From: Enterobacter genomosp. O
GTDB taxonomy: Bacteria > Pseudomonadota > Gammaproteobacteria > Enterobacterales > Enterobacteriaceae
Length of the DNA stretch: 64,000 bases
Assembly (NCBI RefSeq): GCF_001022965.1
Contig: NZ_LECZ01000023.1
Coordinates: 62,001-126,000 of the forward strand
Direction of reading: 5' to 3'
Numbering within the stretch: the first letter of the stretch is position 1; the number at the start of each line of letters is the position of its first letter. The notes beneath the pieces are model-generated. The model saw nothing but the letters and a program-made list of their open reading frames with translations. It made no database searches and was not told the DNA's origin. A program made the translations under genes and the position numbers. Positions 1-9,529 of the stretch are shown piece by piece.

Positions 1-27
1 CTGCCGTACACTGATCGTCATCAGTAA
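1..27 (+). CDS. rpsR: 30S ribosomal protein S18, 3' end only
   Basis: The first nine codons read LPYTDRHQ and then TAA. This is the C-terminus of ribosomal protein S18, and rpsR directly precedes rplI in enterobacteria. The rest of the gene lies outside the window. The 41-base gap to rplI has no terminator, so both are presumably cotranscribed. Confidence 0.9.
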   Translation: MPYTDRHQ

Positions 28-56
28 TCGGGCACGGTCCATTAATACGACTTTAA

Positions 57-518
<462 letters not shown>

Positions 519-542
519 TTTTTTACTCTGCTCACGTCGAAG

Positions 543-571
543 CGCCGGCCTTGTGCCGGCGTTTTGCTTTT
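543..571 (+). terminator. Rho-independent terminator of the rpsR-rplI operon
   Basis: A 7-bp GC stem (CGCCGGC / GCCGGCG, 543-549 and 555-561) with a 5-base loop is followed by TTTTGCTTTT. It lies 25 bases after the rplI stop codon. Confidence 0.9.
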
Positions 572-670
572 CTGGGGGGCCACAATTCATCATTTCTTCT
601 TGTATGGTAGCTATTCCTGTCGCATTCTCTGATAATAAATTGAAACGCAATTTTATTTATGAGATTTGTC

Positions 671-1600
671 ATGGATACCGCTCTGCCCACGCCTGTCTTT
701 GCTCGCCGAAATGTGGCCTATGCCTGCGCCACGCTCTGCTGTCTGCTCTGGGGTAGCTCCTACCCGGCCATTAAAAGTGGTTATGAGCTTTTCCAGATCG
801 CAACCGATGATATTCCATCGAAAGTGGTGTTTGCCGGATACCGTTTCCTGTTTGCCGGTGTGTTGCTGCTGCTGTTTGCATTGGCCCAGCGAAAACCGAT
901 TGGCAGGCTTACGCCCACGCAGTTTGGCCAGCTCACCATCCTCGGCCTGACCCAGACGACTATTCAGTACACTTTCTTCTATATAGGCCTGGCCTACACG
1001 ACGGGAGTGAATGGTTCAATCATGAACGCCACTGGAACCTTCTTCAGCGTGCTGTTGGCGCACTTTATCTACCACAACGACAAACTCAGCTATAACAAAA
1101 CGCTGGGCTGTATTCTCGGGTTTTCCGGGGTGATGTTGGTGAACTTCCACAGCGGGTTAAGCGATTTCCAGTTTGTCTGGAATGGTGACGGGTTTGTGGT
1201 GCTGGCTGCTTTTATTCTCTCCGCTGCCACGCTTTACGGAAAACGCATCTCCCAGACCGTCGACCCCACGGTTATGACGGGCTGGCAGCTGGCTATCGGT
1301 GGACTGGTGTTGGTGGGGGGCGGATATGCGACAGGCGGAACGTTGGAAGTGCACAGTATGAAGGCCATCGCCGTGCTGGGGTATCTGACGCTGCTCTCAT
1401 CCGTAGCCTTTGCGCTGTGGAGCGTGCTGCTGAAAGTAAACCGCGTCAGTATGATTGCGCCGTTTAACTTCGTTGTGCCGGTGGCAGGCACAGTATTATC
1501 CGCCATTTTCCTCGGGGAAAATATTCTGGATATCAAATATGCGATTGCGCTGGTATTGGTCTGTTCGGGGATCTGGTGGGTGAATAAGCGGAGTGCCTGA
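671..1600 (+). CDS. DMT-superfamily (EamA) permease
   Basis: Inner-membrane transporter of the drug/metabolite superfamily; substrate unknown. The roughly 309 residues hold two EamA repeats (about 15-150 and 165-305) with some ten hydrophobic segments. The first contains the LLWGSSYPAIK motif typical of EamA helix 1. An ATG at 659 in the same frame is possible; 671 was preferred because it puts the short charged N-terminus just ahead of helix 1, but neither start has a strong ribosome binding site. The gene stands alone between the rplI terminator and a REP element. I recall no E. coli K-12 counterpart here, so it looks like a lineage-specific insertion. Confidence 0.85.
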   Translation: MDTALPTPVFARRNVAYACATLCCLLWGSSYPAIKSGYELFQIATDDIPSKVVFAGYRFLFAGVLLLLFALAQRKPIGRLTPTQFGQLTILGLTQTTIQYTFFYIGLAYTTGVNGSIMNATGTFFSVLLAHFIYHNDKLSYNKTLGCILGFSGVMLVNFHSGLSDFQFVWNGDGFVVLAAFILSAATLYGKRISQTVDPTVMTGWQLAIGGLVLVGGGYATGGTLEVHSMKAIAVLGYLTLLSSVAFALWSVLLKVNRVSMIAPFNFVVPVAGTVLSAIFLGENILDIKYAIALVLVCSGIWWVNKRSA

Positions 1601-1607
1601 GAAAAGT

Positions 1608-1640
1608 GTGCCGGGTGGCGGCTACGCTACCCGGCCTACA
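1608..1640. repeat. REP element
   Basis: An imperfect palindrome of the GCCGGGTGGCG...TACCCGGCCTAC type, the usual enterobacterial REP unit. It lies between the convergent DMT permease and ytfB and probably protects or ends both transcripts. Confidence 0.8.
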
Positions 1641-1643
1641 GAA

Positions 1644-2282
1644 CTAGCGTGCGCGAATAAAACTGCCGTCGGTCTGACGGGTAAACAGCACCTGTTGACC
1701 ATTGCCTGTATCAATCGTTAAGCCGGTCACCACACCGCTGGCATTCTGGCGAATCTGCACCATCTGACCATTCTGCAAGTTACTGAGCGGCTTACCCGCG
1801 CCTTCCACTTTCGCCATAGCATATACGTCGGTCGGCGGCAGGTTATGGTCGCGGAACAGCTGTGCCAGGGTTTTGCCCGGCTCTACGCGATAGGAACGCC
1901 ACTGTTGCTCAATGCCGGTGGGCTGCTGCGTCTGTGGCTCAGCGGTGGCCTGCTCCTGCGGCTGTTCTTCCTGAACGGGCTCTGGCTCAACAGGCGCGAC
2001 CTGACCCGGATCGTTAGACGGGGCGACGAGCTGCGTCTGCATCGGCTGTGCGTCAGGCTGCGGCCGCGTTTGCGACTGAATGTCCAGCTGAGCGTTGCGG
2101 GTGACGGGCGCGGTATCAACATCATCGCCCCCGGAAGGAAGCAGGAAGCCCACGATCACCATCAGCGCGCCAATGATGATCCCTCTGCGATGCAAAGGAG
2201 GCAGCGGATCCATGATGCGAAAATTGTCCGGCGCCTGCCAGATTTTCGCCAGGGTAGGTTTCAGTTCAAATCGCCCGGGCAT
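1644..2282 (-). CDS. ytfB: OapA-family cell-envelope protein YtfB
   Basis: Homologue of YtfB, a single-pass inner-membrane protein with a periplasmic OapA/LysM-like domain; in E. coli it is linked to cell division and glycan binding. The 212 residues equal the E. coli length. An N-terminal cytoplasmic stretch (MPGRFELKPTL...) is followed by one membrane helix (about 33-50, RRGIIIGALMVIVGFLLP), a Pro/Gln/Glu-rich linker (about 50-125) and the OapA domain (about 126-212), ending in GSFIRAR. The start has a strong upstream AGGAGGAG. It is divergent from fklB across a 233-base promoter region. Confidence 0.93.
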   Translation of the reverse strand: MPGRFELKPTLAKIWQAPDNFRIMDPLPPLHRRGIIIGALMVIVGFLLPSGGDDVDTAPVTRNAQLDIQSQTRPQPDAQPMQTQLVAPSNDPGQVAPVEPEPVQEEQPQEQATAEPQTQQPTGIEQQWRSYRVEPGKTLAQLFRDHNLPPTDVYAMAKVEGAGKPLSNLQNGQMVQIRQNASGVVTGLTIDTGNGQQVLFTRQTDGSFIRAR

Positions 2283-2515
2283 GGCACTCCTCCTGCTCCG
2301 CGTATTTTTTATCCTGTGCTCCGAAGTATAGTTTGCTAACTGCCTGAACGGCGTAGTAAACCCGACATCCGTGACATCAGTTCGGGATTAATCCTGGTTA
2401 TCTCTATTGTTTCTGTTTCGTCGCGGTTTGTCACCTTAACTTCAGACAAAGTTTTACCCATAAGGGCATGGCTGATATGCTGCCCGCTACTTTAAATGTG
2501 ATGGAAGGAAAACCC

Positions 2516-3136
2516 ATGACCACCCCGACTTTTGACACTATCGAAGCGCAGGCAAGTTACGGTATCGGCTTGCAGGTAGGACAGCAGCTGAGCGAATCCG
2601 GCCTGGAAGGTCTGTTACCAGAAGCGCTGGTGGCGGGTATCGCTGACGCGCTGGAAGGCAAACAGCCTGCCGTTCCGGTCGACGTTGTGCACCGCGCGCT
2701 GCGTGAAATCCACGAACGTGCTGACGCCGTGCGTCGTGCGCGCTTTGAAGAGATGGCAGCCGAAGGCGTGAAATATCTGGAAGAGAACCGTGAGCGTGAA
2801 GGCGTGAACAGCACCGAGTCCGGCCTGCAGTTCCGCGTGATCAACCAGGGCGACGGCGCAATCCCGGCGCGTACCGATCACGTTCGCGTACACTATACCG
2901 GCAAGCTTATCGACGGTACCGTCTTCGACAGCTCCGTGGCACGCGGCGAGCCGGCTGAATTCCCGGTGAATGGCGTTATCGCGGGTTGGATCGAAGCGCT
3001 GACCCTGATGCCAGTGGGTTCCAAATGGGAACTGACTATCCCACATAACCTGGCATACGGCGAACGTGGCGCTGGCGCGTCCATCCCGCCATTCAGCACC
3101 CTGGTGTTTGAAGTCGAACTGCTGGAAATTCTGTAA
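2516..3136 (+). CDS. fklB: FKBP-type peptidyl-prolyl cis-trans isomerase FklB (FKBP22)
   Basis: Cytoplasmic proline isomerase that speeds protein folding. The 206 residues from [20 protein letters not shown] equal the E. coli FklB length. The N-terminal helical dimerisation domain (1 to about 105) is followed by a catalytic FKBP domain (about 115-206) with [16 protein letters not shown] and the C-terminal [23 protein letters not shown] signature. The ATG at 2516 was chosen because GGAAGGA stands 6 bases ahead; the frame stays open upstream to 2468 but lacks conservation there. Confidence 0.96.
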   Translation: MTTPTFDTIEAQASYGIGLQVGQQLSESGLEGLLPEALVAGIADALEGKQPAVPVDVVHRALREIHERADAVRRARFEEMAAEGVKYLEENREREGVNSTESGLQFRVINQGDGAIPARTDHVRVHYTGKLIDGTVFDSSVARGEPAEFPVNGVIAGWIEALTLMPVGSKWELTIPHNLAYGERGAGASIPPFSTLVFEVELLEIL

Positions 3137-3447
3137 TCGACTTTTCTTATTTCCTCTTCCCGGTTGGGGAGAGGAAAATAGTGTTAAAACCTATAGTTAC
3201 GATGTAATCAACATTTTATCTTGCAAACGAAACCGTTGCGTGTATTTTTGTGAGCTGTTTCGCGCTGTATGAGTGATATGACACTCACTTTCAACATATT
3301 GTTAACATAATATCTAAATCATAGTATTCATCCCGCCGATTCTTACCTAATATCGATTAGCCCTTACAAGGGAACGTCATCCTTTGACGTATTTAAAGGC
3401 CAGAAGAGCCTTAACAACACAGACAGGCATAAACAGGAAAATATCAC
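3137..3447 (+). promoter_or_regulatory. cycA upstream region
   Basis: This 311-base non-coding stretch holds a 12-bp hairpin just after fklB (3150-3161 / 3166-3177, no clear T-run), a CRP-like half-palindrome (TGTGA-N6-TCGCG, 3249-3264) and an inverted repeat GAGTG-N6-CACTC (3271-3286). The final 100 bases should hold the cycA promoter and a long 5' leader. In E. coli the cycA mRNA is repressed by the GcvB small RNA. I did not identify the promoter hexamers with confidence, and the CRP and inverted-repeat readings are tentative. Confidence 0.35.
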
Positions 3448-4857
3448 ATGGTAGATCAGGTCAAAGTCGTCGCCGACGAAGAGGCGTCGTCTGAACAGTC
3501 GCTACGGCGCAATCTCACAAACCGCCATATTCAGCTCATCGCCATTGGGGGTGCCATCGGTACCGGGCTGTTTATGGGGTCAGGCAAAACCATTAGTCTG
3601 GCCGGGCCGTCAATCATATTCGTTTATATGATTATCGGCTTTATGCTGTTCTTCGTGATGCGTGCAATGGGTGAATTGCTGCTCTCGAATCTCGAATACA
3701 AATCCTTCAGCGACTTTGCTTCAGACCTGCTCGGGCCATGGGCGGGCTATTTTACCGGCTGGACCTACTGGTTCTGCTGGGTCGTGACCGGTATGGCGGA
3801 TGTCGTGGCGATTACGGCTTACGCGCAGTTCTGGTTCCCGGGGCTGTCGGACTGGGTGGCTTCGCTGGCGGTCATTGTTCTGCTGCTGAGCCTGAACCTT
3901 GCCACCGTTAAAATGTTCGGTGAGATGGAGTTCTGGTTCGCGATGATTAAAATCGTGGCGATTGTCGGGCTCATCGTTGTGGGTCTGGTGATGGTTCTTA
4001 CTCACTTCCAGTCGCCAACGGGCGTTCAGGCCTCGTTTACTCATCTGTGGAATGACGGTGGCTGGTTCCCGAAAGGCATCAGCGGCTTCTTTGCCGGCTT
4101 CCAGATTGCGGTGTTTGCTTTCGTGGGGATTGAGCTGGTGGGAACCACGGCAGCAGAGACCAAAGATCCCGAGAAGTCTCTCCCGCGCGCTATTAACTCC
4201 ATTCCGGTTCGTATCATCATGTTCTACGTCTTCGCACTGGTCATCATTATGTCCGTGACGCCGTGGAGTTCCGTGGTGCCAACCAAGAGCCCGTTCGTTG
4301 AACTGTTCGTGCTGGTAGGCCTGCCTGCCGCCGCGAGCCTGATTAACTTCGTGGTGCTGACCTCTGCGGCTTCATCTGCCAACAGCGGTGTGTTCTCAAC
4401 CAGCCGTATGCTGTTTGGTCTGGCGCAGGAAGGCGTGGCGCCGAGCGCGTTCGCGAAGCTGTCTAAGCGTGCCGTACCGGCGAAAGGTTTGACCTTCTCC
4501 TGCATGTGCCTGCTGGGCGGCGTGGTAATGCTCTACGTGAACCCAAGCGTGATTGGCGCGTTTACCATGATTACCACGGTCTCTGCGATCCTGTTTATGT
4601 TCGTCTGGACCATCATCCTGTGTTCATATCTGGTGTATCGCAAGCAGCGCCCACACCTGCATGAAAAATCGATCTACAAGATGCCGCTGGGTAAGCTTAT
4701 GTGCTGGGTGTGCATGGCGTTCTTCGTATTCGTGCTGGTTCTGCTGACGCTGGAAGATGATACCCGTCAGGCATTGATCGTCACGCCGCTGTGGTTTATC
4801 GCGCTGGGGCTGGGCTGGGTGTTTATCGGTAAGAAACGTATGGCAGGCGTAAGGTAA
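3448..4857 (+). CDS. cycA: D-serine/D-alanine/glycine:H+ symporter CycA
   Basis: Inner-membrane amino-acid permease of the APC superfamily that takes up glycine, D-alanine, D-serine and also D-cycloserine. The 469 residues (E. coli 470) form about 12 hydrophobic segments. The family signature near the N-terminus (RHIQLIAIGGAIGTGLFMGS) precedes the first helix, and the sequence is near-identical to E. coli CycA throughout. The start ATG follows an AGGAAAATATCAC leader. The gene is monocistronic, ended by a clear terminator. Confidence 0.97.
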   Translation: MVDQVKVVADEEASSEQSLRRNLTNRHIQLIAIGGAIGTGLFMGSGKTISLAGPSIIFVYMIIGFMLFFVMRAMGELLLSNLEYKSFSDFASDLLGPWAGYFTGWTYWFCWVVTGMADVVAITAYAQFWFPGLSDWVASLAVIVLLLSLNLATVKMFGEMEFWFAMIKIVAIVGLIVVGLVMVLTHFQSPTGVQASFTHLWNDGGWFPKGISGFFAGFQIAVFAFVGIELVGTTAAETKDPEKSLPRAINSIPVRIIMFYVFALVIIMSVTPWSSVVPTKSPFVELFVLVGLPAAASLINFVVLTSAASSANSGVFSTSRMLFGLAQEGVAPSAFAKLSKRAVPAKGLTFSCMCLLGGVVMLYVNPSVIGAFTMITTVSAILFMFVWTIILCSYLVYRKQRPHLHEKSIYKMPLGKLMCWVCMAFFVFVLVLLTLEDDTRQALIVTPLWFIALGLGWVFIGKKRMAGVR

Positions 4858-4861
4858 AAGC

Positions 4862-4889
4862 AAAACGGCAACTTCGGTTGCCGTTTTTA
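4862..4889 (+). terminator. Terminator of cycA
   Basis: An 11-bp stem (AAAACGGCAAC / GTTGCCGTTTT) with a TTCG tetraloop and a T-run begins right after the cycA stop codon. The A-run on the other side may also serve ytfE transcripts arriving from the right. Confidence 0.9.
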
Positions 4890-4896
4890 GTTTTTG

Positions 4897-4935
4897 CACC
4901 CTCTCCCCGTGGGAGAGGGCCGGGGTGAGGGCATC
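4897..4935. repeat. GC-rich palindromic intergenic repeat (CCCTCTCCC family), copy 1
   Basis: The inverted repeat has arms CCCTCTCCC and GGGAGAGGG followed by CCGGGGTGAGGG. The same unit recurs near 10.87, 42.35, 50.95 and 54.65 kb, always between genes. Here it separates convergent cycA and ytfE. Confidence 0.7.
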
Positions 4936-4938
4936 AGG

Positions 4939-5601
4939 CTATTCCCCGGCTAATGCCCGCGGGAACAGAACGTTGTTCTCAAGACTGATGTGTTCCATCA
5001 GGTCGTCAATCGTTTCGTTAATGCCGTTGTACATCGCTTTCCACGTTGTGCACGCTTCTGGCGGCGGCGTGACGTTGTTGGTGGTGTGTTTGATCACTTC
5101 CAGCAGCTCGCCGGCGTCATCATGTTCGCTTTCCATCACGCTGATTGGCCCCATTGCCTGGCTACCCATTCCCTGTTTGATCATCGGGAAGAGGATCTGC
5201 TCTTCTTTCATCATGTGGCTGGAAAGCTCTTCGTGCAGCATCGTCAGGTATTTCGCCAGACCGCGCGGTACGGAAGGTTTGTCGGCGTGCACGCGCTCCA
5301 CTTTGGTTGCCTGCAGGATCAGCTCCGGCAGCTGTTCACGGTGGCGGTCATGGTAACGCACGATGATATGGTCAATGATTTCCGCGAGCGGGGCGGTTCG
5401 CCAGTCTTTATCGACAGGTTGTTGGGCCAGCTCCGCCAGCTCTGCTTCAATCACCTCAACGTCCAGCTCCTTGCGGGAAGCCGCACGTGCCAGAGTTTGC
5501 TTACCGCCGCAGCAGTAATCCATATCGTATTTACGGAACAGCGCAGAAGCGCGAGGAATGGAGAGCGCCAGCTCGCCGAGGGGTTGGTCGCGAAAGGCCA
5601 T
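4939..5601 (-). CDS. ytfE: Iron-sulfur cluster repair di-iron protein YtfE (RIC)
   Basis: Cytoplasmic di-iron protein that helps restore Fe-S clusters damaged by nitric oxide or oxidants. The 220 residues match the E. coli length. The N-terminal ScdA-type segment contains the Cys pair of DYCCGGK (C30, C31). The hemerythrin-like bundle has the expected iron ligands in place: H84, H129, E133, H160, H204 and E208. An NsrR operator lies 27-49 bases upstream, so nitric-oxide induction is expected as in E. coli. The gene is monocistronic. Confidence 0.97.
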   Translation of the reverse strand: MAFRDQPLGELALSIPRASALFRKYDMDYCCGGKQTLARAASRKELDVEVIEAELAELAQQPVDKDWRTAPLAEIIDHIIVRYHDRHREQLPELILQATKVERVHADKPSVPRGLAKYLTMLHEELSSHMMKEEQILFPMIKQGMGSQAMGPISVMESEHDDAGELLEVIKHTTNNVTPPPEACTTWKAMYNGINETIDDLMEHISLENNVLFPRALAGE

Positions 5602-5627
5602 ATCAGTTACCTCGTCATCAATAATAT

Positions 5628-5650
5628 AAGTTGCATATTAAATGCATCTT
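5628..5650 (-). promoter_or_regulatory. NsrR operator upstream of ytfE
   Basis: On the minus strand the arms AAGATGCATTT and ATATGCAACTT are separated by one A, matching the 11-1-11 NsrR consensus (AAGATGCATTT-N-AAATACATCTT). The position just before ytfE fits repression relieved by nitric oxide. Confidence 0.85.
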
Positions 5651-5779
5651 TAAGGCGACGCTATACCCCTTTAGAGGGAAGGGTAAAAATGAGATGCAGA
5701 TCACAAAAAAATAGCCTTTTTAACTCCCTGAATGGGCTCAGGAAAATGGTTTAGAAACTTTTTAAAGGTGTAGAAACAG

Positions 5780-5806
5780 TAAACAACCCGCCGCGCCTGC
5801 CGATAT
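5780..5806 (+). promoter_or_regulatory. Sigma-28 (FliA) promoter of the chemoreceptor gene
   Basis: TAAACAAC, an 11-base spacer, then GCCGATAT. This matches the flagellar class III consensus TAAAGTTT-N11-GCCGATAA with the exact spacing. The receptor start codon is 40 bases further on. Confidence 0.85.
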
Positions 5807-5845
5807 ATCCACGTCAGACAAACCTGCATATAACAAAGGCTACGC

Positions 5846-7495
5846 ATGTTTAAACGTATAAAAGTCATTACCCTTCTTATTTCGGTGCTGCTTGTGCTCG
5901 GCATCATGCAAGTGATTTCCGCCGGTATCTTTATCAACGCGCTGAATAACGATAAAGACAACTTCACCGTGTCGCAGCTCTCCAGCAAGAACGTGGCGGA
6001 GTTTACCGATGCGTGGATCAGTCTGAACCAGGCGCGCGTCACCCTGAACCGCGGGATGCTGCGTCTGCAAAGCAGCATGGCCTCTCAAATTAACGGCGGC
6101 CAGCTGAACGAGCTGGTGACCACGGCGAAAAACCTGCTGGCTGAAGCCCAGGTTCATTACGATAAATATTATGCGTTGCCAAATACCCCAGGGCTGGATG
6201 AGAACCTGGCTAACCGGCTCGAAGAGCAGTACCGCATATACTCTTCCACGCTGACGCAAATGAACGTTCTGCTGGGCCAGGGCAATCTGGAAGATATGTT
6301 CAAGCAGAATGCCGAACAAAAGCAAAACGCGATGCAGACGGTTTATCGTGAATGGCGTGAAGCCCAGGCCGCGCTCACGGATAAAGGCATTCAGGATAAT
6401 GAAAGTGATTACAAGCACATCCTGTGGATCCTCTCTGCGGTCATGCTGCTGGTGGTTGTGGTGATTATCTCCAGCTGGATTGCCATGCGCCGCGTGCTGC
6501 TGCTGCCTCTGGAAGAGGTGATTAACCATATCCGCGCCATTGCGGCAGGGGATTTAACCCAGCCGATTCAGGCAGACGGTAAAAATGAAATGGCGATCCT
6601 GGCGCGCAACGTGCAGGAAATGCAAACCTCGCTGGCGAACACCGTGGGCGTGGTGCGGGAAGGTGCAGATACCATTTATACCGGTGCAGGTGAAATTTCT
6701 GCCGGCAGTAACGATCTCTCTTCCCGTACCGAGCAGCAGGCCGCTTCTCTGGAAGAGACGGCTGCCAGCATGGAACAGCTGACGGCAACGGTGAAGCAGA
6801 ACGCCGATAACGCGCGTCAGGCTTCGCGTCTGGCGCTGGATGCCTCCTCAACCGCGAAGAAGGGCGGAAATGTGGTCGAAGGCGTAGTGCGCACGATGGA
6901 TGAAATCGCCACCAGTTCCAGCAAAATCGCGCAAATTACTAACGTGATCGACGGGATTGCCTTCCAGACTAACATCCTGGCGCTGAACGCGGCGGTGGAA
7001 GCGGCGCGTGCAGGCGAACAGGGCCGTGGCTTTGCGGTCGTGGCCGGTGAAGTGCGTACCCTTGCCCAGCGCAGCGCCCAGGCGGCGAAAGAGATCAAAG
7101 CGCTGATCGATGACTCCGGCGAGCGCGTAAACGCGGGTTCGCAGCTGGTTAACGAAGCCGGCGCCACGATGGCAGAGATCGTGAATGCGGTTACCCGCGT
7201 TACCGACATCATGGGTGAGATTGCCTCGGCCTCTGACGAGCAGAGCCGCGGTATCGATCAGGTAGGTCAGGCGGTGGCCGAGATGGACCGCGTGACCCAG
7301 CAGAACGCCTCGCTGGTTGAAGAGTCTGCGGCCGCGGCGGCGGCGCTGGAAGATCAGGCTGCACGCCTGAACGAAGCGGTGGCGGTGTTTAAAATCACCC
7401 GCAACCAGGCGGTGAAGGCGGCTCCGGTGAAAACCTATGTGCCTAAAGCGCAGCCCGTAGCGGCTGCGTCTGAAGCGAACTGGGAAACGTTTTAA
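5846..7495 (+). CDS. Methyl-accepting chemotaxis protein, Tsr/Tar-like with NWETF tail
   Basis: Transmembrane chemoreceptor feeding the CheA/CheW pathway. The 549 residues comprise TM1 (about 9-31), a periplasmic four-helix-bundle sensor (32-190), TM2 (about 194-214), a HAMP domain (to about 268) and the cytoplasmic signalling hairpin with the tip IAFQTNILALNAAVEAARAG. It ends in NWETF, the pentapeptide that tethers CheR and CheB. Sensor arginines R64, R69 and R73 coincide with those that bind the amino-acid carboxylate in Tsr and Tar, so an amino-acid-like ligand is inferred. It is expressed from its own sigma-28 promoter and is absent from this position in E. coli K-12. Confidence 0.95.
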   Translation: MFKRIKVITLLISVLLVLGIMQVISAGIFINALNNDKDNFTVSQLSSKNVAEFTDAWISLNQARVTLNRGMLRLQSSMASQINGGQLNELVTTAKNLLAEAQVHYDKYYALPNTPGLDENLANRLEEQYRIYSSTLTQMNVLLGQGNLEDMFKQNAEQKQNAMQTVYREWREAQAALTDKGIQDNESDYKHILWILSAVMLLVVVVIISSWIAMRRVLLLPLEEVINHIRAIAAGDLTQPIQADGKNEMAILARNVQEMQTSLANTVGVVREGADTIYTGAGEISAGSNDLSSRTEQQAASLEETAASMEQLTATVKQNADNARQASRLALDASSTAKKGGNVVEGVVRTMDEIATSSSKIAQITNVIDGIAFQTNILALNAAVEAARAGEQGRGFAVVAGEVRTLAQRSAQAAKEIKALIDDSGERVNAGSQLVNEAGATMAEIVNAVTRVTDIMGEIASASDEQSRGIDQVGQAVAEMDRVTQQNASLVEESAAAAAALEDQAARLNEAVAVFKITRNQAVKAAPVKTYVPKAQPVAAASEANWETF

Positions 7496-7500
7496 CATCA

Positions 7501-7578
7501 TGCCGGGTGGCGCTGACGCTTACCCGGCCTACAATACCGCTCCTCGTAGGCCGGGTAAGGCGTAGCCGCCACCCGGCA
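7501..7578. repeat. BIME: two REP units in opposite orientation
   Basis: A REP unit (GCCGGGTGGCGCTGACGC...) is followed after a short spacer by its inverted copy ending GCCGCCACCCGGC. It fills the gap between the convergent chemoreceptor and ytfF genes. Confidence 0.88.
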
Positions 7579-7582
7579 AAAA

Positions 7583-8548
7583 TCACAGCTCCGACGCCGG
7601 AATGACCCTCGGTTTTTCCGGCTTCGCCCTTACCGCCATCACCACCCCTACCACCAGCAACGCAATCCCGCAGGCCGTTAACAGCGGCGGCACGCTCTGG
7701 CGCATCAGGAAGGTATAAAGCAGCCCGGCCAGGGTTTCGAAGACAATCAGCGGCCCTAAGATCACCGTTGGCAGCTTCTGGCTGGCAATGTTCCAGCACA
7801 GCGCGCCCACCCATGAACACAGCACCGCAATCGCCACCATCAGGCCAATAAACACCCACGGTCTTGGCCCGAAGGGCTGGGCGAAGTCGGGCTGTTGATG
7901 GCCTAACCAGATGCACGCCCCGACATACCCCACCAGTGAGACGGGTAGCGTGACCAGCGCCTGCGCCGTCGCCCACATCATCGGATGCTTGTCCGGGTTC
8001 TCCCGCAGCCAGCGCGCATTGCGCAGGGCATACCAGGCCCAACAGGCCACGGAAATGAACGCCAGCAAAATGCCAGAACCGTAACGCCACAGGTCAAAAT
8101 CCACCAGCCCATGACGCAGCTCGGCGATATTGACGCATACCAGACCCACGGCGGTGCAGATCAGCGCTGGCGTCATTTTTGACCACGCCAGTTTGCCGTC
8201 GCGGTGGCTGTAGAGCAGGTTCGCAAAGACGGGGATAACGACCGGCAGCGTGCCGATAATCATGGTGGATACCGGCGCGCCGGTGCGCTGAATGGCGCTG
8301 GCGAGGCAAACGTAGTAGATAAGATTGCCCATCATGGTCAGCGCCAGCGCGGTGCTCCAGTCCCGACGGCTGAGCTGGCGCAGGCGCGCGCGTCCCAGCC
8401 ACGCCAGGGGCAGGGCAATCAGCCCCAGCGCCAGGTAACGTCCGGTCGACTGCAGTATTGCCGGATACTCGGGCACGATCAGCGGGCCGACAAAAATCAG
8501 TCCCCACATCATCCCGGCCAGCAGGGCATACAACACACCACTAATCAT
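7583..8548 (-). CDS. ytfF: EamA-family inner-membrane transporter YtfF
   Basis: Homologue of E. coli YtfF, reported as a cysteine exporter; the assignment here rests on very high similarity along all 321 residues. Two EamA repeats give about ten helices, starting MISGVLYALLAGMMWGLIF and ending near AVRAKPEKP. The ATG at 8548 was chosen because it gives the E. coli start; an in-frame ATG four codons earlier (8560) is possible. An AraC-type regulator gene lies 75 bases upstream in the same direction. Confidence 0.9.
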   Translation of the reverse strand: MISGVLYALLAGMMWGLIFVGPLIVPEYPAILQSTGRYLALGLIALPLAWLGRARLRQLSRRDWSTALALTMMGNLIYYVCLASAIQRTGAPVSTMIIGTLPVVIPVFANLLYSHRDGKLAWSKMTPALICTAVGLVCVNIAELRHGLVDFDLWRYGSGILLAFISVACWAWYALRNARWLRENPDKHPMMWATAQALVTLPVSLVGYVGACIWLGHQQPDFAQPFGPRPWVFIGLMVAIAVLCSWVGALCWNIASQKLPTVILGPLIVFETLAGLLYTFLMRQSVPPLLTACGIALLVVGVVMAVRAKPEKPRVIPASEL

Positions 8549-8623
8549 TTTTCCATCCACATTGATTCACGTTGCGCTCAGTCTAAGCGGGGGAAAGGGG
8601 CGCGTATTGTATGAGATTGCGCA

Positions 8624-9448
8624 TTAGCGCCGGGTGACCTGCTTCTGGTAGCGCACGGGCGTAATGCCGTAGCGGCGGGTAAACGCGCGGGTTAAATGCG
8701 ACTGGTCGGTCAGCCCGGTCGCGGCAGCGACCTCGGCTGCGGGCATGCCGTGCGTGAGAAACGCTTTGGCGCGCCACAGGCGGATGGCCATTAGCATCTG
8801 ATGCGGCGTCACGTGAAAATGGGCTTTGAACTGGCGCTGGAAATGGTACGGGCTCAGCGAGACGACGCTTGCCAGCTCGTCCAGCGTCAGGGCGTGCATA
8901 TAGTTATCGTGCAGATACTCGCGTACCCGTTCGAACCGATGCGCACCTTCGTTAACGACCGGCGCGTGGCGGGCTAACGGCTGGAAGGTCTCAATCAGAT
9001 CCAGCAGCAGCCCTTTTTGCGCCAGCGGATCGTCCGTGTGCCACAAACCATAAATGAGCCTGCCGATTTGCTGCGAGCGCAGCGGGTCATAACGGGTTAC
9101 ATCGCTAAACCACCAGTGCCGGAGGCCGGTGACCTCTTCCAGCAGGTCGGGCTCGATATAAACCATCCGGTAGCGCCAGCCGTCTTCGGTGGCGGACTCG
9201 CCGGTATGGATCTCGTCCGGGTTCATGGTCACGACGGATTTTTCAGGCGCGAGATGCTGGGTGCCGCGATAGTGAAAGCGTTCGGCACCGGTTTCAATGG
9301 TGCCGATACCGAACGCTTCGTGAGTGTGAGGCTCAAAGGCATAGCGGGAAATATGCGCGTGATAGAGCTCGATGCCCGGCACCTGCGCCAGATGGCGAAA
9401 GCGCGCGCTGTCTCTCTCATCAATGAACTGTTCCGGTACGCCTTGCAC
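8624..9448 (-). CDS. AraC-family transcriptional regulator
   Basis: A 274-residue regulator with an N-terminal cupin-like AraC sensor domain (about 15-140, with the HTHEAFGIGTIETGAERFHYRG segment) and a C-terminal double helix-turn-helix (about 168-272, LTLDELASVVSLSPYHFQRQF). The start is GTG with GAGGAGG six bases ahead. It is cotranscribable with ytfF downstream, so regulating that exporter or itself is plausible. Sensor domains of this shape are common among AraC regulators adjacent to exporters. The effector is unknown. I recall no homologue here in E. coli K-12. Confidence 0.9.
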   Translation of the reverse strand: MQGVPEQFIDERDSARFRHLAQVPGIELYHAHISRYAFEPHTHEAFGIGTIETGAERFHYRGTQHLAPEKSVVTMNPDEIHTGESATEDGWRYRMVYIEPDLLEEVTGLRHWWFSDVTRYDPLRSQQIGRLIYGLWHTDDPLAQKGLLLDLIETFQPLARHAPVVNEGAHRFERVREYLHDNYMHALTLDELASVVSLSPYHFQRQFKAHFHVTPHQMLMAIRLWRAKAFLTHGMPAAEVAAATGLTDQSHLTRAFTRRYGITPVRYQKQVTRR

Positions 9449-9529
9449 GGTGAGCCTCCTCGTGGGTCATCTCTTCATTATCAAAGATGACCCGAGGGGA
9501 TGCCACAAAAAATAACCAATCCGTAACAA

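Noticed and set aside
3150..3177. The hairpin after fklB as another copy of the CCCTCTCCC repeat
   Set aside because: The arms are shorter and differ in sequence, and it lacks the CCCTCACCC extension.
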